Below are positions 8,419 through 18,225 of a stretch of 64,000 bases of DNA, one piece after another. The notes below the pieces were generated by a model. The model saw only the letters and a list, made by a program, of their open reading frames with translations, searched no databases and had not been told where the DNA came from. The first letter of the stretch is position 1. Each line of letters opens with the position of its first letter. The position numbers were made by a program, and so were the translations under genes. The stretch covers positions 1 through 64,000 of the forward strand of contig CAYTGO010000004.1 of the NCBI GenBank assembly GCA_964437425.1. Reading direction: 5' to 3'. The stretch comes from Scalindua sp964437425. GTDB lineage: Bacteria > Planctomycetota > Brocadiia > Brocadiales > Scalinduaceae.

Positions 8419-9480
8419 TCAAACAATCTCTACTTTTCTATTACCTTTTATCACTTTTCCAATAATAAATGAATCTTCCTTCATTTGTTTTAGCTTTTTC
8501 ATTATAGAAGGCGCATAATACTCTGAAACAATCAACACCATTCCGATTCCCATATTTAGAACATTGTACATCTCATCTTCATCTATTTTTCCTTTTTTCT
8601 GTATTACTTCAAAAATTGCCGGAACAGGCCAGGAACCTTTTTTGATACGTACTGAACATCCTTCTGGTAAAACACGAGGAATATTCTCGATCAAACCACC
8701 CCCTGTGATATGAGCCATTCCCTTAACAACTTTTTTGGATCGATAATGACGCAAAAGGGCTCTTATCGGTTTAACATATATTTTGGTCGGCTTAAGAAGC
8801 TCATCACCAATAGTCCCGTTTATCGTTTTAAGCTTACTATTCACATCCAGTTTGGCTTTTTCAAATATAACCTTACGCACCAAGGAAAAACCGTTACTAT
8901 GAACCCCACTTGATTTAAGACCTATAACGACATCGCCTGCGCCTATGCCTTTCCCATTTATTATCTTTTTTCTTTCTACAATACCGACTGCAAATCCCGC
9001 CAGATCATATTCGCCATCATGATAAAAACCTGGCATCTCCGGGGTTTCTCCTCCCAGTAGAGCGCAATCCGCTTCACAACACCCATTTGCAATACCGTGC
9101 AGAACTTCCTTCATTTTCCCGGGGATCATACGGCTGCTGGCCATATAATCTAAAAAAAATACGGGCTCAGCACCCATCACCAAGATGTCGTTAACACACA
9201 TCGCTACTAAATCTATTCCTATAGTGTCATGTCGATCCATCATAAAGGCAATCTTCAGTTTTGTCCCAACGCCATCTGTAGATGCCACCAACACGGGATG
9301 TTTGTAATTCTTGGAGAACAGCTTCGAATCATAATTTAACGAAAACAGGCCGGCAAAACCACCTGGGTTTTCTATAACCCTCGGGCCAAAAGTCCTGCGC
9401 AGCTGTTGATAGATATCAGTAGTAAACTTACCCTTAGCTTCAATATCAACACCTGCATCTTTATAACTAATTCCAGCCAT
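8419..9480 (-). CDS. purM: Phosphoribosylformylglycinamidine cyclo-ligase
   Basis: AIR synthetase, fifth step of purine synthesis. The 353-residue protein begins with SYKDAGVDIEAK, has the ATP-binding STDGVGTKLKIA region, the AMCVNDILVMGAEPVFFLDY motif, GGETPEMPGFY, and THITGGGL-like AHITGGGLIENIPRVLP. Its start lies one base after the purF stop, so the two are almost certainly co-translated from one transcript. Confidence 0.97.
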   Translation of the reverse strand: MAGISYKDAGVDIEAKGKFTTDIYQQLRRTFGPRVIENPGGFAGLFSLNYDSKLFSKNYKHPVLVASTDGVGTKLKIAFMMDRHDTIGIDLVAMCVNDILVMGAEPVFFLDYMASSRMIPGKMKEVLHGIANGCCEADCALLGGETPEMPGFYHDGEYDLAGFAVGIVERKKIINGKGIGAGDVVIGLKSSGVHSNGFSLVRKVIFEKAKLDVNSKLKTINGTIGDELLKPTKIYVKPIRALLRHYRSKKVVKGMAHITGGGLIENIPRVLPEGCSVRIKKGSWPVPAIFEVIQKKGKIDEDEMYNVLNMGIGMVLIVSEYYAPSIMKKLKQMKEDSFIIGKVIKGNRKVEIV

Positions 9481-9481
9481 T

Positions 9482-10903
9482 TTATACCGTTATTTTATTA
9501 TTATTTACTGGTTCTTTTTTAGCCTTATTCTTTGCTGCACTTTTATCTGACACGGGATAATTGCCGGAAAAACACGCCGTACAATAATGATTACGCGGAG
9601 AAGTCGCACAGCCCAGCATTCCCTCCGAACTCAGGTAACCCAGACTGTCTGCTTTTAGAAAAGCTGTTATTTCTTCAATTGTATGGTTGGCCGCAATAAG
9701 TTCATCCTTGCTCTGGAAATCAATCCCATAACGACAGGGAAAACTATGTGGAGGACAGCTGATCCTCAGATGCACCTCAGTAGCACCCGCCTTACGCAAA
9801 AGCTTTATCCTGGATTTTGCTGTAGTTCCACGCACAATAGAGTCATCAACCACAACAACCCTTTTGCCCTTCACAACCTCCGCAATAGCGTTAAGTTTAA
9901 GCTCAACCTTCTTATGTCGGCTCCCCTGTTCAGGCTGTATAAATGTCCTTCCTACATAGTGATTTCTTATAAAGCCACGATCTAATGGTATACCCGACTC
10001 TTCCGAATAACCCATTGCTGCCGAATTTCCTCCCTCCGGAACAGCAACTACAACATCAGCATCCACAGGAGACTCCTTTGCAAGTCTCACCCCAAGCCGT
10101 TTTCGGAAAAAATGAACGTTATCACCAAATAGATTGCTATCAGGGCGGGCAAAATAGATCAACTCAAATATACAATAGGCTGGCTTGATTCGCCTTGGCG
10201 AACAAAATATCTCACTTTTCAAACCATCCTTGTTAATGTAAACCACTTCTCCGGGTTTAACGTCTCTTATGAATTCTGCACCAACCTGATCCAGAGCACA
10301 GGTCTCAGAAGCCAGGACATAACTATTATTCAGCTTCCCTATTGAAAGCGGCCGAAATCCATTTGGATCTCGCACCCCTACCATTTCATCTTTTGTTAAG
10401 AACAGGAGAGAAAAAGCACCTTTTAGATGGTTCAATACATGAGAAAGATTTGGTTTTTCTAAATGACTTGGCTTCGCCATTAAATGCACGATGACTTCTG
10501 TATCTGAAGTTGTGTGGAAGATCGAACCATGCTGTTCGTAATCGTACCGTAGCTTACCAGCACCCAGCAGTTGCCCATTATGTGCAATAGCAACCTCACC
10601 CTTGGCATATAATACTACCATGGGTTGCACATTGTCTATGCTATCACTTGCACCAAAAGTAGAATATCGGACGTGACCAATCGCATGCGGGTTTTTTATC
10701 TTGTGCAGACTCTCGGGAGTGAAAACATCACTTACTAATCCAAAATCTTTGTGATAGATTATGCTCTTACCGTCAGTAGAGGCAATACCCGCACTCTCTT
10801 CACCGCGATGTTGTAGAGAATAAAGGCCATAATAGACCTTTTCTGCTGCATCATCGCAATCAAAAACCCCAAATAATCCGCAATATTCTCGTGCTTTTGT
10901 CAA
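9482..10903 (-). CDS. purF: Amidophosphoribosyltransferase
   Basis: Commits PRPP to purine synthesis by transferring ammonia from glutamine. The N-terminal nucleophile is Cys8 in CGLFGVF, so a seven-residue propeptide must be removed. The PRTase PRPP loop is VVVVDDSIVRGTT. Cysteines in KPAYCIFELIYFARPDS, SFPCRYGID and HYCTACFSGNYP match the four 4Fe-4S ligands of the Bacillus-type enzyme, so this is the iron-sulfur, propeptide-bearing class. The start is TTG at 10903 without a clear ribosome binding site. It heads a purF-purM operon. Confidence 0.97.
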   Translation of the reverse strand: MTKAREYCGLFGVFDCDDAAEKVYYGLYSLQHRGEESAGIASTDGKSIIYHKDFGLVSDVFTPESLHKIKNPHAIGHVRYSTFGASDSIDNVQPMVVLYAKGEVAIAHNGQLLGAGKLRYDYEQHGSIFHTTSDTEVIVHLMAKPSHLEKPNLSHVLNHLKGAFSLLFLTKDEMVGVRDPNGFRPLSIGKLNNSYVLASETCALDQVGAEFIRDVKPGEVVYINKDGLKSEIFCSPRRIKPAYCIFELIYFARPDSNLFGDNVHFFRKRLGVRLAKESPVDADVVVAVPEGGNSAAMGYSEESGIPLDRGFIRNHYVGRTFIQPEQGSRHKKVELKLNAIAEVVKGKRVVVVDDSIVRGTTAKSRIKLLRKAGATEVHLRISCPPHSFPCRYGIDFQSKDELIAANHTIEEITAFLKADSLGYLSSEGMLGCATSPRNHYCTACFSGNYPVSDKSAAKNKAKKEPVNNNKITV

Positions 10904-11068
10904 GGTTAAGACTCAATTTGAGAGGTAATAGATATTCAGACTTGGATTATAGCAGGACGACAAAACGTGTCAAATCAAAATAGATCAAATTAGATAAAAC
11001 TTGAAGTACATGGGCTATTATGTTAAGAATTTCGAGACAAAAACTATAGCGGAAAACCATAACTCAAC

Positions 11069-11716
11069 ATGACAAAAAAAGACCTTCTTCATAGAATTAG
11101 GCTCTATGTACTAATAAGCAGCAGCATTGCAACAAAATCAGTTAAAGAAACGTCAAGACTTGTCATAGATGGCGGTGCGGATGCTATTCAATTGCGTGAA
11201 AAAACAATATCTGACAGCGAGTTCATATCACTGGCCGGAGAAGTACATGATATAACTACCAAAAGAGGATCCTTGTTGATCATTAATGATCGTGTACACG
11301 TTGCCAGGGAAATTAATGCGGATGGCGTCCATTTAGGCCAGCAGGATATGAGCGTCTTAGAGGCGAGAGACATTATTGGCAATGAAAAGATCATTGGAGT
11401 ATCTACACATAGTGTTATACAGGCAAAGCAGGCGCAAAAAGATGGTGCGGATTATATTGCTATTGGCCCCATCTATCCTACCAAGACAAAAGATCATGAA
11501 CCATCTGTAGGAATTGAAGTTATTCGGGAAATTTCGGGAGCAGTAAATATTCCATTTATTGCTATTGGTGCCATAACCCTTGATAATCTGGATGAGGTAC
11601 TAAAGGCCGGAGCTTCAAGGATAGCAGCATGTTCGGCAATTATTGGTTCAAAAGATATCTATTCCTCTACAAGGCAGTTCAAAGAAAAATTAGATGGTTC
11701 ACAGGTGCACAGATAA
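11069..11716 (+). CDS. thiE: Thiamine-phosphate synthase
   Basis: Joins the HMP-pyrophosphate and thiazole-phosphate moieties into thiamine phosphate. The TIM-barrel motifs are AIQLREK, LLIINDR, DGVHLGQQDM, GVSTHS and IAIGPIYPTKTK with a C-terminal phosphate-binding FIAIGAI. TenI-type aminotransferases share the fold, but the complete PT-x-TK loop supports ThiE. No TPP riboswitch is visible in the 165 bases upstream. murJ follows after 44 bases on the same strand. Confidence 0.9.
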   Translation: MTKKDLLHRIRLYVLISSSIATKSVKETSRLVIDGGADAIQLREKTISDSEFISLAGEVHDITTKRGSLLIINDRVHVAREINADGVHLGQQDMSVLEARDIIGNEKIIGVSTHSVIQAKQAQKDGADYIAIGPIYPTKTKDHEPSVGIEVIREISGAVNIPFIAIGAITLDNLDEVLKAGASRIAACSAIIGSKDIYSSTRQFKEKLDGSQVHR

Positions 11717-11760
11717 CAATTTTGAATAAAATACTTATGGCAACCTAAAGGCACTACTAT

Positions 11761-13380
11761 ATGCAAGAAAAGAAGAGTTTCTTAAAATCTGCTAAGACCG
11801 TTAGCCTCTGCACACTGTTGAGCAGAGTTTTGGGACTGGCAAGGGACATAATATGTGCAAGCTTCTTTGGTACCAGCTTGGCCTGGGATGCCTTTGTAGT
11901 GGCCTTCAAGATACCAAATCTCTTCCGTCGACTCTTTGGCGAAGGAGCGTTGAGTGCCGCCTTTATTCCCGTATTTACTGAATACCTTGAAACCAAAGGC
12001 AAAAAAGATGCGTGGGAACTCGTAAACGTAACAGGAACATTACTTTTCATAATCCTTGGAAGCCTGGTAGTACTTGCAGAGATTTCGTTCTCTATTATAC
12101 CCACAGTCTTCTCTCTCAACAGCAAGTGGGAATTAGTATTAAGCCTGCTTCTGATAACATTCCCGTACGTAATGTTTATATGCATGGTAGCGTTTGCAAT
12201 GGCAGTATTGAATTCGCTTAAACATTTCCTGATGCCAGCCCTTGCGCCTGTCGCCCTGAATACTTGCTGGATATTGGGAGTATTATTTCTTACACCTGCT
12301 TTCGGAGACACGCTGGACACAAAGATATTTGGTGTTGCTGTAGTTATTCTGATAGGAGGCATGATCCAACTGGCAATTCAAGTACCTGTCTTAAGAAAAG
12401 AGGGAATTACCTTTTGGCCTTCGTTAAATTTTTCACATCCCGGCCTGAAGCGTATCATAGCCCTGATGCTTCCCATAATTTTCGGTCTAGCCGTTGTTCA
12501 GATAAATGTATTAATGGACAGCTTTATTGCTATTGCCTTTGCCAAACCACCGGATGGCGCCGAACATTTCTCTCTTGCCGGAATAACAATACCATATCCC
12601 CTGGAAACAGGGGCCGCATCAGTGTTGTATTATGGTGACAGGCTGATCCAATTCCCATTAGGAGTATTTGGAATAGCAATGGCAACCGCCGTATTCCCAT
12701 ATTTCTCCACATATGCAGCACGTAAAGACTGGACGAACTTCTCTGATACATTTAATCAGGCAATAAGAGTTATACTATTCATCGGAATCCCTGCGTCTAT
12801 AGGCTTAATACTATTGAGAAGACCACTCGTAGAATTGTTTTATGAAAGGAACGCGTTTACGGCAGAATCGACCTACCGAACATCTACCGTTATACTCTTC
12901 TACGCCATTGGTGTATGGGCCTACTCTACCGCCCATGTAATCATAAGGGCCTTCTACTCCATACAGGATACAAAAACGCCCGTAAAAGTAGGCGCTGGCA
13001 TGGTAGCCCTTAACCTTATTCTCAATTTAACTCTAATCTGGTTCCTTCGAGAAGGAGGCCTCGCGTTGGCAACGGCTATAAGCGCAACAATCCAGATAAT
13101 AATCCTGTTTGTCCTTCTCCGTAAAAAGCTCAATATCACCGGACATAAGCACATCATTACATCAGCGATCAAGACATTAATTGCAACTTTTTTTATGTAC
13201 GTCACATGCTGGATAATGCTGAAGATAATGCCAACCAACGATGGCTGTCTTATGGTGAAATTCATACGGCTTTTCATACCTCTGATCATAGCCCTCTTTG
13301 CATTCTTTACCGTATCATTTCTACTCAAATCAGAAGAATTAAAATATCTCTACAATTCGTTCAGGAGAAGAAAAGAATAG
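11761..13380 (+). CDS. murJ: Lipid II flippase MurJ
   Basis: Multi-pass MOP-superfamily protein (539 residues, about 14 membrane helices) that flips the peptidoglycan precursor lipid II across the inner membrane. The N terminus has the family pattern SFLKSAKTVSLCTLLSRVLG followed by RDI, then the FKIPNLFRRLFGEGALSAAFIPVF region, which holds the conserved arginines and glycine-rich loop. FYSIQDTKTPV near residue 400 is also typical. It indicates that the organism has the machinery for peptidoglycan export. Confidence 0.95.
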   Translation: MQEKKSFLKSAKTVSLCTLLSRVLGLARDIICASFFGTSLAWDAFVVAFKIPNLFRRLFGEGALSAAFIPVFTEYLETKGKKDAWELVNVTGTLLFIILGSLVVLAEISFSIIPTVFSLNSKWELVLSLLLITFPYVMFICMVAFAMAVLNSLKHFLMPALAPVALNTCWILGVLFLTPAFGDTLDTKIFGVAVVILIGGMIQLAIQVPVLRKEGITFWPSLNFSHPGLKRIIALMLPIIFGLAVVQINVLMDSFIAIAFAKPPDGAEHFSLAGITIPYPLETGAASVLYYGDRLIQFPLGVFGIAMATAVFPYFSTYAARKDWTNFSDTFNQAIRVILFIGIPASIGLILLRRPLVELFYERNAFTAESTYRTSTVILFYAIGVWAYSTAHVIIRAFYSIQDTKTPVKVGAGMVALNLILNLTLIWFLREGGLALATAISATIQIIILFVLLRKKLNITGHKHIITSAIKTLIATFFMYVTCWIMLKIMPTNDGCLMVKFIRLFIPLIIALFAFFTVSFLLKSEELKYLYNSFRRRKE

Positions 13381-13546
13381 TGTAGGATAGCCGCAATCAA
13401 GTCTGATATGCCGAAAGTAAATAAATCAAATATTCGTATTCAAATTTACAATATTTTTTTATTCTTCTTTTTGGTAAGTCTTTTGTTTATAATCCTTAAA
13501 ACTGTTTTTGAATTTAACGTATTATCCTTTAAGATTTCATATAAAA

Positions 13547-14080
13547 ATGGCCAGAGGTCTTTCAAAATCTCCAACAAGTAACAAATTATCAGTTACATTT
13601 TTCCTTCTATTCATGGGATTTGCATTCTACATTTCCTGTGTCGGTTTTCATGAGAGGACCGATTTTACTCCTGGAAATACGGTACGCCATTACTGTGGCG
13701 ATGAGGAAGAATCCGATAATGAGGCGAATTACGAGTACGATGAAGACCTCTTACAGGAGGGGTTCTACTTTCCTAAATCGTATAGAGAACTCCTGGATAT
13801 CACTCATGTACACACATTTACAATTCCCCTGATCATATTCGTCATGTCTCGCATACTTTCCATGACACAGATACGTGACTGGATAAAAATTACGATTTAT
13901 GGCACTGCGTTCACAGGTATAATAATGAACCTGTCAGGCCCCTTGCTAGTAAGATTTACATCAGGCGTTTTTTCCATATCCATAATTGCATCATATTTTC
14001 TTCTCGGCATCTGCTTTGTCGCGTTTATATCTATACCGATGTATGAGATGTGGTTTAAGCCTAAAGAAGCAAATACGTGA
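13547..14080 (+). CDS. Membrane protein of unknown function
   Basis: I do not recognise this 177-residue protein. It has an N-terminal helix (about 18-36), an acidic extracytoplasmic stretch (about 50-80, rich in Asp and Glu), then a conserved-looking DITHVHTFTIP motif leading into three further hydrophobic helices (about 98-115, 125-145, 150-168). The paired histidines at the mouth of the second helix could bind heme or metal, which is speculation. ATG 13547 is preferred over an upstream TTG at 13508. It precedes the antiporter gene by 60 bases on the same strand. Confidence 0.75.
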   Translation: MARGLSKSPTSNKLSVTFFLLFMGFAFYISCVGFHERTDFTPGNTVRHYCGDEEESDNEANYEYDEDLLQEGFYFPKSYRELLDITHVHTFTIPLIIFVMSRILSMTQIRDWIKITIYGTAFTGIIMNLSGPLLVRFTSGVFSISIIASYFLLGICFVAFISIPMYEMWFKPKEANT

Positions 14081-14140
14081 TACATTAATCATCTTCAATT
14101 GTTTTTCAAACAGCAACTAACATAAGAACACTCGCTAACC

Positions 14141-15388
14141 ATGGAAATGCTAGATCTCTGCGCCCTGCTTTTGAGCCTGGCGGCAATCTTCAGTTATATC
14201 AATTTCCGATTTATCAAATTACCGACTACCATTGGCATTATGCTGATCGCAATGTTTATCTCGGTAAGCCTGGTAGTACTGGATCATTGTGGTTTTGAAG
14301 GCATTCAAAACAAGGCTACTGCAGTTCTAGAAGGCATTGATTTTAATAAAGCCTTGATGCACGGCATGTTGAGCTTCCTCCTGTTTTCTGGTGCCTTGCA
14401 CGTAAATCTTGAGGATCTGGCCAGGCACAAATGGATCATCAGCATACTTGCAACATTCGGTGTGGTAATGAGTACTTTTATTGTTGGTGGCTCTGCCTGG
14501 GTTGTGTTCTTAATTATTGGAATCAAATTGCCATTTATTTACTGTTTGCTATTTGGAAGTCTTATAGCACCAACTGATCCAATAGCAGTGATCGGTATTC
14601 TCAAGAAAGAGGGAGTTCCTAAAAGCCTTGAGACCAAGATTACCGGTGAAAGCCTGTTTAATGATGGTGTTGCTGTTGTTGTGTTTCTGGTTATTATGGG
14701 AATTATCGCGGGAGGCCATGACGTTACAGTCGGGCACATAATGCTCCTGTTTATAGAAGAAGCTATAGGTGGAATATTTTTCGGATTCGTCATTGGCTGG
14801 ACAGCTTACTTGATGCTGAAGAGTGTAGACAATTATCAGGTTGAAGTGCTCCTCACTTTAGCACTGGTCATGGGTGGTTACGCTCTCGCACACACCATCC
14901 ACGTTTCAGGTCCTATTGCGATGGTGGTCGCAGGAATATTTATCGGCAACAAAGGACGTCTCTTTGCCATGAGTGACAAGACCAGGGAGCATCTGGATTC
15001 TTTCTGGGAATTAATGGATGAAATATTAAATGCTGTCCTTTTCCTGCTCATTGGCCTTGAGGTATTAGTCCTTGCCACAAAGGGAAGTTATTTAATTGCC
15101 GGCCTGGCGATGATACCGGTTGTGCTGCTTGCACGTTTCATAAGCGTAGGCCTACCTGTTACGTTTATGCGTCGCATAAGGGATTTCAGCCCTAATGCCG
15201 TAAAAATTATGACCTGGGGTGGCTTACGAGGAGGCATATCAGTTGCCCTGGCTCTTTCCATTCCGAGTGGACCGGAAAGAGAAGCTCTATTAACAGTCAC
15301 TTACATCATAGTGGTATTTTCCATACTGGTGCAGGGCTTGACAATTGCACGTCTGGTGAACTCAAAAAGAGTTGAAAACTCTATTTAA
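14141..15388 (+). CDS. NhaP-type Na+/H+ antiporter (CPA1 family)
   Basis: Inner-membrane monovalent cation/proton antiporter of 415 residues with about 12 helices. Key ion-site motifs are seen: APTDPIAV (TDP at 145-147), GESLFNDGVAVV (ND at 174-175) and TWGGLRGGISVALAL near the C terminus. No long C-terminal cytoplasmic regulatory domain is present. An 87-residue unknown protein follows after six bases and may be translationally linked. Confidence 0.93.
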   Translation: MEMLDLCALLLSLAAIFSYINFRFIKLPTTIGIMLIAMFISVSLVVLDHCGFEGIQNKATAVLEGIDFNKALMHGMLSFLLFSGALHVNLEDLARHKWIISILATFGVVMSTFIVGGSAWVVFLIIGIKLPFIYCLLFGSLIAPTDPIAVIGILKKEGVPKSLETKITGESLFNDGVAVVVFLVIMGIIAGGHDVTVGHIMLLFIEEAIGGIFFGFVIGWTAYLMLKSVDNYQVEVLLTLALVMGGYALAHTIHVSGPIAMVVAGIFIGNKGRLFAMSDKTREHLDSFWELMDEILNAVLFLLIGLEVLVLATKGSYLIAGLAMIPVVLLARFISVGLPVTFMRRIRDFSPNAVKIMTWGGLRGGISVALALSIPSGPEREALLTVTYIIVVFSILVQGLTIARLVNSKRVENSI

Positions 15389-15394
15389 CGAAAA

Positions 15395-15658
15395 ATGAAC
15401 AAGTTTGTTGATCCAAAACTTTATGGTTTGCCTCCGTCTACAAAATTAGAACAGGTTGGCACCAATCAATACGACATCGTCATTCAACGTAAAAGTCGAA
15501 TAATTATGAAGGACGGCGAAGGAATACTGGCAAAGGTTAACAAAATCAAAGATCATGTTCCAAACGCAAAAGTAGGTTTGAAGACATCAGCCCCTGTCTG
15601 TAGTAAAACAAAATCATTTCTGGAAGAACATGGCATTAGTGTATCAGTTTACCGCTAA
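15395..15658 (+). CDS. Small protein of unknown function downstream of antiporter
   Basis: Basic 87-residue soluble protein starting six bases after the antiporter stop. No domain recognised. It has a short beta-like segment (YDIVIQRKSRIIMKDG) then alternating helix and strand ending with APVCSKTKSFLEEHGISV, which suggests a compact alpha/beta fold. The coupling to the antiporter suggests co-expression, but a functional link is unproven. Confidence 0.75.
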   Translation: MNKFVDPKLYGLPPSTKLEQVGTNQYDIVIQRKSRIIMKDGEGILAKVNKIKDHVPNAKVGLKTSAPVCSKTKSFLEEHGISVSVYR

Positions 15659-15692
15659 ACATGTCTCCAACTTAATACACATTCTGAGCTCC

Positions 15693-16277
15693 CTAGATTT
15701 CCAGTTCTGCAAGAAATCTTGTTAGCAACTCTTTTGGCAAACCAACCACATTGGAAAAACTACCCTTAATACTTTCAACAAACGCCCCACCACATTCCTG
15801 TATTCCATATGCTCCCGCTTTGTCCAGAGGCTCGCCTGATGCGACATAATCATTTATTTCTTTCTCTGACAAATTCCTAAACTTAACTTCAGTTTTATCA
15901 TGTCCAGCTAACTCCTTATTTCTTTGCGTATCGATAACTGCCAGTCCGGAAAAAACACTGTGATAATTACCGCTAAGTTTCACTAGCATAATATACGCAT
16001 TATCAGGAGTTAATGGCTTTCCAAGAATCTCATTATTGTATGCAACTATGGTATCACAGCCGATTATGATTGAATCTTTATACTTTTCGGCTACTTCCTT
16101 TGCCTTACCAAGAGCATTATGACACACCAACGCCTCCGGATCCAAACCATAAAGTTTTTCCTTAAATTCCGTAGGATGGCCAACTACAAAGTTCAAGCCC
16201 ATTTCTTCTAAAATTTGTTGCCTTCTTATAGATGATGATGCAAGACATATATTTCTCATGTTCATAAATTCCTTCAT
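15693..16277 (-). CDS. maf: Maf-family nucleoside triphosphate pyrophosphatase
   Basis: House-cleaning pyrophosphatase acting on non-canonical nucleotides (dTTP/UTP type in characterised relatives). Motifs are LASSSIRRQQIL, the conserved Glu in TEFKEK, GCDTIVAYNNEILGKP, HSVFSGLAVID and EPLDKAGAYGIQ. The start ATG at 16277 overlaps the TGA of the upstream acetyltransferase gene (ATGA), supporting this start over the internal Met at residue 7. Converges with the small gene at 15395. Confidence 0.94.
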   Translation of the reverse strand: MKEFMNMRNICLASSSIRRQQILEEMGLNFVVGHPTEFKEKLYGLDPEALVCHNALGKAKEVAEKYKDSIIIGCDTIVAYNNEILGKPLTPDNAYIMLVKLSGNYHSVFSGLAVIDTQRNKELAGHDKTEVKFRNLSEKEINDYVASGEPLDKAGAYGIQECGGAFVESIKGSFSNVVGLPKELLTRFLAELEI

Positions 16278-16780
16278 ATTTCGTCGACGGCATCAAACAA
16301 CAGATACATTTCATGCCATTCGAAACCACCGTGTTTCGACTTTGATTTTCCGCCGTATAAGAAGTCAAAATTTTGGTAATAAGGAATCAAATCTGATTTG
16401 CATATTAACAGGATCTTTTCTTTCTTCAGGCCTTTAGATACTTCAATAAACCTTGCCATCAATTGTTTTGAAATTCCGTTTCTCTGGAATTCAGGCAAGA
16501 CAGCTAATGAAAAGACAACCATGTTTCTGCCTTCTTTGACATGACCAACCATATCCTTGAGTGCTTCGTCAGTAATATCTTCCTTGTCCGTAGATGCACT
16601 ATTAATAAGTCCTATAATTTCCCCTTCAGATTCGGCAATTAAAAAGCCTTCCGGAAATAATATTATTCGTTTCAGGATTTTTTCTCTTGTCGCCCCGTCA
16701 GAGGTATAGCAAGTCGATTCGGTCCTGTAACAACCATCTACATCCTTTTTATTGACCTGTCTGATGCTTATACTAACCAT
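16274..16780 (-). CDS. GNAT-family N-acetyltransferase
   Basis: Acetyl-CoA-dependent acetyltransferase of 168 residues, substrate unknown. The fold is clear from VFSLAVLPEFQRNGISKQLM, where the acetyl-CoA-binding loop is RNGIS. The C-terminal HGGFEWHEMYL resembles the arylalkylamine N-acetyltransferase-like branch of the family. It overlaps maf by four bases and probably forms a two-gene operon with it. Confidence 0.9.
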   Translation of the reverse strand: MVSISIRQVNKKDVDGCYRTESTCYTSDGATREKILKRIILFPEGFLIAESEGEIIGLINSASTDKEDITDEALKDMVGHVKEGRNMVVFSLAVLPEFQRNGISKQLMARFIEVSKGLKKEKILLICKSDLIPYYQNFDFLYGGKSKSKHGGFEWHEMYLLFDAVDEI

Positions 16781-16983
16781 GATAAATTCATTTTCTTAGA
16801 ATTTGCATAAGATAAGAGAAATGCAGTACAAAGAAGTCATAATTTTATATTCAAATGACGCCACTGGCAACGAAGTTTTTTATTATTTCAGATCTGCTTT
16901 TGTATCTTTACAATCTTTTACGAAGACTGTATATTTGTAAATTCTTTTACTTTGTAATTTTCTAACATAAACCGAGAGTGCTG

Positions 16984-17682
16984 ATGAATAAAAGTTTGTT
17001 AACCAATTTAATAGCCGCTGCCGTATGCGGGGGGACTTATGCATGCCCTGAGTTTACCGGTAAACATACACTTTTTTTATCCGGTTTGTTCGCTCTTTCA
17101 GGTGCATTAACTAACTGGCTGGCCATACATATGTTGTTTGAGAAGGTGCCTGGGTTTTACGGTTCCGGAGTTATTACTTTGAGGTTTGAGGAGTTTAAAG
17201 CAGGTATTCGTACGTTAATTATGGAAAACTTTTTTACGGAAGAAAACTTTGCAAAAGTTTCCAGTGAGGCATTGCCTCATGACATAAAACCAGATCTGGT
17301 CATGGACAAGATAGACCTTGATAAGATGTTTGATGGCTTTATATCGGTAGTCAAGGCATCCCCCTTCGGAGGCATGTTGGATATGTTCGGCGGAGTAGAG
17401 GCTCTTGAACCTCTCAGGGATCCGTTTAAAAAGAAGTTTGAAGGACAACTTTCAGAAATTCTGTCTAAGATTGATATATCCTCAATCTTGCGACAAGAAA
17501 CTGATTTTGAAACATTCAAGTCCAAGATAGGTGACATGGTAGATGCCAGACTGGATGAATTGACGCCAAAGCATGTAAAGGAGATCATTGCAGATATGAT
17601 TCGTCAGCACCTTGGCTGGCTGGTAGTCTGGGGCGGCGTCTTTGGTGCTTTTATCGGTTCTCTCAGCGCTCTCTTATTATGA
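16984..17682 (+). CDS. DUF445 family membrane protein
   Basis: Protein of about 232 residues with an N-terminal membrane hairpin (about 5-50, containing GALTNWLAIHMLFE, the hallmark of DUF445), a helical middle and a C-terminal membrane helix (WLVVWGGVFGAFIGSL). Function is unknown; relatives include the short YtaP/YheB-like membrane proteins. ATG 16984 is preferred over GTG 16978. It is flanked by convergent regulator genes, so no operon context helps. Confidence 0.85.
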   Translation: MNKSLLTNLIAAAVCGGTYACPEFTGKHTLFLSGLFALSGALTNWLAIHMLFEKVPGFYGSGVITLRFEEFKAGIRTLIMENFFTEENFAKVSSEALPHDIKPDLVMDKIDLDKMFDGFISVVKASPFGGMLDMFGGVEALEPLRDPFKKKFEGQLSEILSKIDISSILRQETDFETFKSKIGDMVDARLDELTPKHVKEIIADMIRQHLGWLVVWGGVFGAFIGSLSALLL

Positions 17683-17749
17683 TTTTACCCAAAAGCTTCC
17701 ATTTTGAGAAGTGAAACAGATAGGGCTTGCGATGGAATCTTACGCTTAT

Positions 17750-18133
17750 TTACATTTCCATCCTAAGGATTTGTGCCACTTTTTCAGCTATTTCATCAGG
17801 ATCAAATGGCTTTGTCATAAAACCATCTGTTCCGACATCTATACTCTTCTGTTTATTGAACTCCTGTCCATCTGCAGAAAGCATCAAGATGTAAATATCT
17901 TTCATCCCAAGTTCGTTTTTTATCGTATTACAGACTTCAAATCCATCCATTCCCGGCATCATAACATCAAGGATGACTAGATTCGGTTTCTCTGCCCTGA
18001 TAGACTCAATAGCATCCTTTCCGTTTTCCGCAACGAGTACTACAACCCCTTTATTTTCAAATTCTTCAAGGGTCTCCTGCAGAAGTATTCTCATATTCTC
18101 TTCATCATCTACAATCAATATTTTTTTTGACAT
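17750..18133 (-). CDS. Single-domain response regulator
   Basis: CheY-like receiver of 127 residues with no output domain. The acidic pair is DD (9-10), the phosphoacceptor D56 in LVILDVMMPGMDG, the switch Ser in LMLSADG and the Lys in MTKPFD. ATG 18133 is preferred over the GTG at 18148. It follows a transmembrane kinase gene on the same strand by 92 bases and is the last gene of the receptor/sensor block. Partner presumably that kinase. Confidence 0.93.
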   Translation of the reverse strand: MSKKILIVDDEENMRILLQETLEEFENKGVVVLVAENGKDAIESIRAEKPNLVILDVMMPGMDGFEVCNTIKNELGMKDIYILMLSADGQEFNKQKSIDVGTDGFMTKPFDPDEIAEKVAQILRMEM

Positions 18134-18225
18134 CTTTAACTCTATCACAAAATAACACGGCAGTTAAATTACAATATGTTTGATATCAGGAACTAAACTA
18201 ATTACAAAGAATTTTGTTCCAAGCC

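Noticed and set aside
10904..11068. TPP riboswitch before thiE
   Set aside because: The conserved CTGAGA and GATCTGG-type elements are not present.
13408..13581. Possible small membrane peptide of about 57 codons upstream of the unknown membrane protein
   Set aside because: It overlaps the start of the better gene at 13547, has no ribosome binding site and is dominated by AT-rich promoter-like sequence.
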